Source: Chloroflexota bacterium
GTDB taxonomy: Bacteria; Chloroflexota; Ktedonobacteria; Ktedonobacterales; JACDGC01
Reading direction: 5' to 3'
DNA: 9,774 nt
Assembly (NCBI GenBank): GCA_021812265.1
Contig: JAKAOI010000051.1
Location: 1 to 9,774 of the forward strand
This document shows positions 5,654 through 9,774 of the stretch, piece after piece (positions within the stretch are counted from its first letter, which is position 1; each line of letters begins with the position of its first letter). The notes beneath the pieces are model-generated. The model was not told where the DNA came from. It saw only the letters and a program-made list of their open reading frames with translations, and did no database searches. Position numbers and translations under genes: made by a program.

Positions 5654-5788
5654 GGACTTTCGCTTGAAAGAACAGCATATGTTTTCTCGTATTTGAAGCA
5701 GAAGGGGGCTGGGGACACCCCAGAACTCCGTACAAGGGGCAACTGCCCCTTGTACATCCCCCGATTTTCCCTGTTGAAGCGAAAGTCC
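5654..5788. mobile_element. 135-bp MITE-like element with perfect terminal inverted repeats
   Basis: GGACTTTCGCTT (5654-5665) is exactly inverted at 5777-5788 (AAGCGAAAGTCC). The shared AACAG just inside each arm extends the similarity after a small gap. The flanking 9-mers are identical, as expected for a transposition duplication. Because TA borders both arms, a TA-only duplication (IS630/mariner style) with coincidental A-tracts is the alternative. There is no coding capacity, so movement would need a transposase supplied in trans. The interior is highly structured: GGGGG/CCCCC (5704-5708/5758-5762) closes two hairpins, CTGGGG-ACA-CCCCAG (5709-5723) and GTACAAGGGGCA/TGCCCCTTGTAC (5730-5741/5744-5755). 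It lies directly after the two-component genes and may act as their transcription terminator or as an mRNA-stabilising fold. Confidence 0.75.
5730..5755. repeat. Strong 12-bp-arm hairpin inside the MITE-like element
   Basis: GTACAAGGGGCA and its exact reverse complement are separated by only AC, so the RNA form would be an 11-bp stem with an AACT tetraloop. No immediate U-run follows (the next T tract, ATTTT, is 8 bases later), so it is a possible but not canonical terminator for the regulator gene. Confidence 0.65.
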
Positions 5789-5797
5789 TAAAAAATA
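5789..5797. repeat. Right copy of 9-bp direct repeat (target duplication)
   Basis: TAAAAAATA follows immediately after the right terminal inverted repeat and is identical to 5645-5653. Confidence 0.6.
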
Positions 5798-5987
5798 TGT
5801 AATGAAAATATGGAAATATGGCGCGGGCCGCTTCTCACGCCATCTAATATGGAAGCGAGCTGAATCTGACTCCTCTTGTCCAATATGCCTAGATTAAATA
5901 GCTATTATGCGCTCCGTATACACTTTTTTGGCGCCATTTCTGATATCTTTGGTTAGAGCAAATAGACGCTGAAATGGATGACATAGA
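5798..5987. other. Upstream region of comEC
   Basis: Non-coding. ATGGCG (5818-5823) pairs with CGCCAT (5838-5843) over a 14-base loop that contains CGCTTC, which could alternatively pair with GAAGCG at 5852-5857. TATTAT at 5903-5908 is a possible -10 box, but no -35 at proper spacing goes with it. No riboswitch class is recognised. Confidence 0.35.
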
Positions 5988-8384
5988 ATGCGAAGATGGC
6001 TCATCATTATTATTGCGGTTGCATGGGCTTCAGGAATAATTCTGGAAAGTCTTTTAGTTTTTCCGATTATTTGGTTGTTAACGTCAGCAGGTTTGCTGCT
6101 TGCCGTTGGTTTTATAGCGCTGGTTGTTTTGCGGCGCGGTGTTTCTGCTCGGATATATCTGCTGGGCGGCGGAATTTTTCTGCTGGCAATGATTTTGGGC
6201 ATGCTTCGGTTTATCTTTAGCGCGCCATCCGCCGATCCGTATTCAATACGTCGGCTGCCTGATAAAACAACAGTTACAATCACCGGTGTTATCCTGTCTG
6301 CCCCAGAACTTGGCTCCAAAGATTTTTATTTTCCATTGCAAACACGCCAAGCCGGCGCTTCCGAGTATGTCATGGCAAAGGCAGATGGAACTGTTGGAGT
6401 ATATATTGCTCCGACTAAAGCGCTGACACCGTTGGCGGTATGTGATGTTGTCATGCTCGATGGCGTATTATACCATCCCTCTGCGGCGTCCCCGCCAAAT
6501 ATTGACGCCGCGCTGATAATGAAAGATGTGTGGGTAACCGGTCGTAGCGCGTGTGTCTCACCTCAGCCGATGATAGACGCCGTGCGCAGCCGCATCGCCG
6601 AAGGATTTGCCCAAACTTTGCCTGCGCTGGCGGCGGCGTTTTTAAGCGGCATTGTTCTTGGTTTGAAAACACCGGAGTTAAGGTCGCATATGGCGCTGTT
6701 TACCGAAACAGGTATTATTCATTTAGTTGTTACATCGGGGTATAAAGTAACCATTGCGGCGGGTGTTGTTGCGGCGCTATTCCGTCGCGCGCCGCGCTGG
6801 CTGGGCGCATTGGGGGCGTTTGCCGGCATATGGGGCTATGTGTTGCTCAGCGGAGCAGGACCCGCCGCCGTGCGCGCAGGATTTATGGGCAGCGCCCTGC
6901 TTTTGGCAAAAGTAACGAAACGTGAATATGATACGTTTAATGCCCTGGCGCTGACTGTGTGGATTATGACATGCGCAGATCCGCACGTGTTGTGGGACGC
7001 CGGCTTTCAGCTTTCCGTTTCTGGCGTGCTGGGTATTGCTGTGCTGGGGCCGCGTTTTCAGTCGCTTTTTGCCAACGCTGCGGCGCGCATCCCGGGCGGA
7101 AAAATCTTAACTGAAGCGCTTGCTTCCACTCTGGCGGCGCAAATAGCGACTATGCCGGTGGTTGTTTCTGTATTTGGTGTCGTCTCACTTGTCAGCCCAA
7201 TTGCTAATATGGCGCTGACACCCTTGCTGCCGTTCTTTCTTATAGCCGGAGCAATAGACGCTGTGTCGGCGCTTCTTTATCCGCCGTTATGCGCCACGCT
7301 GGCGCTGCTGCTGAATCTTCCGTTAACTCTTGCGCTTCATTTTACCGAATGGCTTTCGCGCTTGCCCGGCGCGTTTATTTCGCTGAAAGAACCTGTGCTA
7401 TGGATCGTTCCTTTGTGGTTCGGCGCAATCTGCGCCTTGCCGTTGCTGTGGAAATATCAGGACAGTGAAATATTGCTCGCCCCATCCAAGCCGCGTCTGC
7501 CGATGTTTTTGCGGACCGCGCTGAGCGTATCGGCTGCTTTGACGGTTGTTGCAGCTTCTTTGGGAATAACATTGCTGCGCCCGCTTCCGCAGCTACAAAT
7601 ACAGTTTCTCAATACTGGAACCGGCGGGCCGGCGGCGCTGATTTCGGGCAGCGCATCACAAACCGCGCTGATAGACGCCGGCGGAGCCGGATCTGCTCTG
7701 GCAGACGCGCTGAGCGTAACCCCGGCGGCGCAAACACATCATATCGACGCAATATTTATCACCGATGTTCGGCCGGGGCACTTCAATGGCATTTTTCCGT
7801 TATTGGGAACATATACTATCGGCGCAGTCTATACTCCGGGTGATCTGCGCCCAACCGCAGAATATGCAATGCTGTATTATGATTTGCAGCAGGCGGGTAT
7901 TCCCCTGCGGCAAATGCGCCAAGGGATGACGTATCGGCTTGGCGCGGAAACTGCGCTGACGGCGCTGACGCCGCAAACTCCGCTCAGCGATTCCGGCAGC
8001 AATATTGATGACACGAACGCGCTGACTTTGGAGCTGACCTCTACCGCGTTTACGCTGTTGTTTGCCGGAGACGCTGACCTGTTAAACATACAAAACGCCA
8101 TGCGCTTTGCTCAGCCGCTGACACCGCCGGTTATTCTGCAAATTTGCCGGCGCGCCGTATCAGATCCTTTTGAAGATCGCAGCCAGGCGCAGATGCTGGC
8201 GCTGGTTCAGCCTGCTATAACTATTATCAGCGCCTCTGCTCAAACGGAACCGAAAAACGCCGCTCAAGCCGCGCAATCACTCACGGGTGTTTCTGCGCTC
8301 AGCGCCGCGCCGCATCGCAGCGCTGAGTCGGCAAATGTTACTATCAGCGTCAATGGCTCGCAATGGTGGTTTACCGATCCGTAG
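5988..8384 (+). CDS. comEC: ComEC/Rec2 DNA-uptake channel with degenerate C-terminal nuclease-like domain
   Basis: ComEC forms the inner-membrane pore that takes single-stranded DNA into the cell during transformation. This protein has 798 residues, the usual length. N-terminal spans (5-50, 56-78) flank an OB-like DUF4131 segment (about 94-185). The Competence domain covers about 212-490, with FLSGIVLGLKTPEL, HLVVTSGYKVTIAAG (245-259), GPAAVRAGFMGSALLL and WDAGFQLSVSGVLGI. A metallo-beta-lactamase-like domain follows (535-798). There the usual HxHxDH is replaced by TDVRPGH (592-598), so only H598 remains. FLDVGQGD is FLNTGTGG, and the GHHGS site is ICRRAVS. GD at 694-695 and the NALTLEL strand survive. 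The fold is probably kept without metal or nuclease activity. GGATG (5976-5980) lies 7 bases before the ATG. The gene is rich in GCG and CTG codons, unlike the left half of the window. No comEA or other competence genes are adjacent. Confidence 0.92.
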   Translation: MRRWLIIIIAVAWASGIILESLLVFPIIWLLTSAGLLLAVGFIALVVLRRGVSARIYLLGGGIFLLAMILGMLRFIFSAPSADPYSIRRLPDKTTVTITGVILSAPELGSKDFYFPLQTRQAGASEYVMAKADGTVGVYIAPTKALTPLAVCDVVMLDGVLYHPSAASPPNIDAALIMKDVWVTGRSACVSPQPMIDAVRSRIAEGFAQTLPALAAAFLSGIVLGLKTPELRSHMALFTETGIIHLVVTSGYKVTIAAGVVAALFRRAPRWLGALGAFAGIWGYVLLSGAGPAAVRAGFMGSALLLAKVTKREYDTFNALALTVWIMTCADPHVLWDAGFQLSVSGVLGIAVLGPRFQSLFANAAARIPGGKILTEALASTLAAQIATMPVVVSVFGVVSLVSPIANMALTPLLPFFLIAGAIDAVSALLYPPLCATLALLLNLPLTLALHFTEWLSRLPGAFISLKEPVLWIVPLWFGAICALPLLWKYQDSEILLAPSKPRLPMFLRTALSVSAALTVVAASLGITLLRPLPQLQIQFLNTGTGGPAALISGSASQTALIDAGGAGSALADALSVTPAAQTHHIDAIFITDVRPGHFNGIFPLLGTYTIGAVYTPGDLRPTAEYAMLYYDLQQAGIPLRQMRQGMTYRLGAETALTALTPQTPLSDSGSNIDDTNALTLELTSTAFTLLFAGDADLLNIQNAMRFAQPLTPPVILQICRRAVSDPFEDRSQAQMLALVQPAITIISASAQTEPKNAAQAAQSLTGVSALSAAPHRSAESANVTISVNGSQWWFTDP

Positions 8385-8608
8385 ATATTTTTAAATCTGG
8401 CTTATTGCGCGCTGCCGTATAAAGCTTATGTTATGCCACAAGCCGCGCTGACGATGGCCCCATATAAACGCTATATTGCAGCGCGGAAACGCATACAAAC
8501 TGAGAATCATAAAGCGCCTGAGCGGGCATGCTACCATGCGCTTCCTAACCGCGCCGCTGAATCTATACTCTATAAAAGCTATGCCATCCCCGGTCTGTGC
8601 GAGCCTGT
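8385..8608. other. Non-coding gap after comEC
   Basis: No hairpin followed by a T-run, no RNA gene and no recognisable protein appear here on either strand. Open frames crossing the gap (for example the + frame from the ATG at 8433) have no family resemblance and run antisense into the decayed gene at 8609. Confidence 0.5.
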
Positions 8609-8866
8609 TCAACCGTATATTGGTGGCTCCAGCGTTTGATCCAGAATGTGATCCAGTATATCACTGCCGGCGGCCAGCAATGCTTTTTCTTCTTTTTTGC
8701 TCAGCGCGCCAAAGCGTTTGCGCCAGAGTTGACGAATTGATTGAACTATTCCTTCAACCTTGCCTTCTTGAATCATTCAACTTGCGTCAATCAACGCCGC
8801 CGCAACTCAATCTCCGATGACGTCATACAACGATGTACAAACTTTTTGTTGATCCGGATATGGCGT
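8609..8866 (-). pseudogene. Decayed C-terminal fragment of an Rpn/DUF4351-like (PD-(D/E)XK transposase-related) protein
   Basis: The - strand frame from ATG 8776 to TGA 8609 encodes 55 residues: MIQEGKVEGIVQSIRQLWRK, RFGALSKKEEKALLAAGSDI and LDHILDQTLEPPIYG. The EGKxEGI lead into a helix, then LxxRFGxLSxxxE and a leucine-rich end, is the typical C-terminal tail of Rpn-family putative transposases and DUF4351 proteins, which promote recombination and are often degraded in multiple copies. The same frame continues upstream through a TGA (8777-8779), VAAALIDAS, another TGA (8807-8809) and DQQKVCTSLYDVIGD. No catalytic PD-(D/E)XK core is recognisable before that. I take it as the tail of a dead gene; the 5' limit given is arbitrary. 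It is convergent with comEC and divergent from the pseudouridine synthase gene. Confidence 0.5.
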
Positions 8867-9071
8867 TTCACGCCTGATATATGATATTTTAATGATCGGG
8901 ATAGATCGCGCACATGCGCCGCAGACAATATGCGGCAATCTGTAGTGACCGGCGTAAGAGCATACTATTCCATAAAAAGATTTTGCGCAACGAAATAAAA
9001 ATAATAATTTGTGACATATTGCCGTATGAGCAGGCTGTGAATCCGGCGTATAGCGTGGAACGGGTATTTTG
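8867..9071. other. Non-coding gap before the pseudouridine synthase gene
   Basis: It contains one perfect small stem, GCCGCA (8918-8923) with TGCGGC (8931-8936) over a 7-base loop and no T-run. An A/T-rich tract (8970-9012) probably includes the promoter of the next gene, but no hexamer pair with good spacing stands out. Confidence 0.4.
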
Positions 9072-9774
9072 ATGGTATGGGAAACAGCGGCGTTTCAGCC
9101 GATTTATGAAGACGAGCACACATTGGCGGTTTGCAAATCTGCCGGAGTAGTTGCGCATCCATCATATAAAAACGCCGACGGCACATTAAAAAACGCGGTA
9201 GATGACTGGTACGCCCAGCAAAATAAACCGGCCCCTTGGCTGATGCACCGGTTGGATAAAGACACATCGGGAGTTGTTTTGTTTGCTCGCACCGAGTTTG
9301 CTTTGAAGATGTACGCAAAACAATTCAAGCGGCACACTACAGTAAAGTGGTATATTGCCATTGTAAATGGCTGCAGCGCCGATTCAGCAGGAATGATTCA
9401 TTTGCCGTTGCTGCGCGACCCTGAGGACCGCCGGCGGGTTATTTCTGGTATTGATGGCGCCGCTGCAGAAACGCGCTATATCCGGCGAATTGCCGGCGCG
9501 CAGGTTTCGTTACTATACTTGCAGCCTGTTACCGGCAGAACCCATCAACTGCGAGCGCATACCTCGCTTATGGGGTTTCCTGTTTTGGGCGATACAGTAT
9601 ATAATGCGCGCGATCAGGCGAATCCGGATCGGGAAGCGCGCATGTATTTGCACGCTGCGGCGTTATCCATAATGGCGCCGGAATGTGAGCGTTCTGTTAC
9701 ACGGCGGTTCTTCTATTCGGCGCCGCCGAAGGAATTTTATGATCGCGCGCCGGAACTGGCGCAGATAGATTTGG
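9072..9774 (+). CDS. RluA-family pseudouridine synthase (3' end outside window)
   Basis: The enzyme isomerises specific uridines in rRNA or tRNA to pseudouridine. The 234 visible residues start straight in the catalytic domain (PIYEDEHTLAVCKSAGVVAH). The nucleophile is D62 in LMHRLDKDTSGVVLFA, and the RluA motif GRTHQLRAHTSLMGFPVLGD spans 155-174. MYLHAAAL (191-198) is the late conserved strand. There is no N-terminal S4 RNA-binding domain, so it resembles RluA or TruC rather than RluC/RluD. The exact target uridine cannot be told. The in-frame stop TAG at 9051-9053 limits any earlier start. ATG 9072 has only a weak GGAA upstream, and the TTG at 9069 is a less likely alternative. The frame is open to the last base, with only the tail missing. 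Confidence 0.9.
   Translation, partial: MVWETAAFQPIYEDEHTLAVCKSAGVVAHPSYKNADGTLKNAVDDWYAQQNKPAPWLMHRLDKDTSGVVLFARTEFALKMYAKQFKRHTTVKWYIAIVNGCSADSAGMIHLPLLRDPEDRRRVISGIDGAAAETRYIRRIAGAQVSLLYLQPVTGRTHQLRAHTSLMGFPVLGDTVYNARDQANPDREARMYLHAAALSIMAPECERSVTRRFFYSAPPKEFYDRAPELAQIDL

Noticed and set aside
5654..5788. CRISPR array or tandem repeat interpretation of the repeated GC-rich blocks
   Set aside because: The repeats are inverted, not direct, and occur once each with no regular spacing.
8609..8809. In-frame TGA codons read as evidence of a recoded genetic code (TGA as Trp or Gly)
   Set aside because: The ABC ATPase ends at a TGA in a classic ATGA overlap at the family-typical length, intact genes use TGG for Trp throughout, and the TGA-broken frames are all remnants.
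8433..8820. Plus-strand open frames after comEC (from 8433 and 8476)
   Set aside because: They are antisense to the Rpn/DUF4351-like remnant or cover bare intergenic DNA, lack ribosome-binding sites and resemble no protein family.
8918..8936. GCCGCA/TGCGGC hairpin as a transcription terminator
   Set aside because: Only 6 bp of stem, no T-run on either side, and no gene ends next to it.
8889..9361. Minus-strand open frames opposite the pseudouridine synthase gene
   Set aside because: The + strand frame carries the complete RluA catalytic motifs over the same bases, so the antisense frames are shadows.

Overview
The window looks like an accessory, insertion-scarred stretch of a bacterial chromosome. 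The protein styles (a DesK/NarL-type two-component pair, a ComEC whose membrane motif reads SGYK instead of SGLH, an Rpn/DUF4351-like fragment, two TnpB-type element ends) would suit Chloroflexota or a related free-living Gram-positive-type lineage. That is inference from family feel only; no rRNA or other phylogenetic marker is present. The standard genetic code fits: TGA is a genuine stop at the end of the ABC ATPase gene.

Left part (1-1957) is a junkyard. Positions 1-114 are the right end of an IS200/IS605-group element: the last 31 codons of tnpB on the + strand plus the terminal hairpin of its guide (omega) RNA. The element sits inside a methyltransferase gene on the - strand and removes its C-terminal third. 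An AT-rich tract follows, with a TGA-interrupted small frame (722-964) and an intact orphan ORF (1015-1491). Next come a fragment of a formylglycine-generating-enzyme (FGE-sulfatase) domain gene and a second, unrelated IS200/IS605-type right end with several hairpins but no visible tnpB.

Middle part (1858-5633) is the functional core. It is a compact + strand module of ABC ATPase, ABC-2 permease, DesK-like histidine kinase and NarL-family response regulator, in the same order as Bacillus subtilis yvfRSTU and related to the linearmycin-resistance LnrJKLMN type. A perfect 17-bp palindrome lies 83 bp upstream of the ATPase start and is the best candidate operator. The likely logic is that the membrane kinase senses a membrane-active or lipid-like compound, the regulator binds the palindrome, and the exporter is induced. 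A TATAAT box just before the kinase gene could give the sensor pair its own promoter.

Right part (5634-9774). A 135-bp non-coding mobile element with perfect 12-bp terminal inverted repeats, an exact 9-bp flanking direct repeat and a strong branched fold separates the module from comEC. The comEC gene is full length, but its C-terminal metallo-beta-lactamase domain has lost nearly all metal-binding residues. It is followed by a decayed Rpn/DUF4351-like fragment on the - strand and the start of an RluA-family pseudouridine synthase gene that runs off the window.
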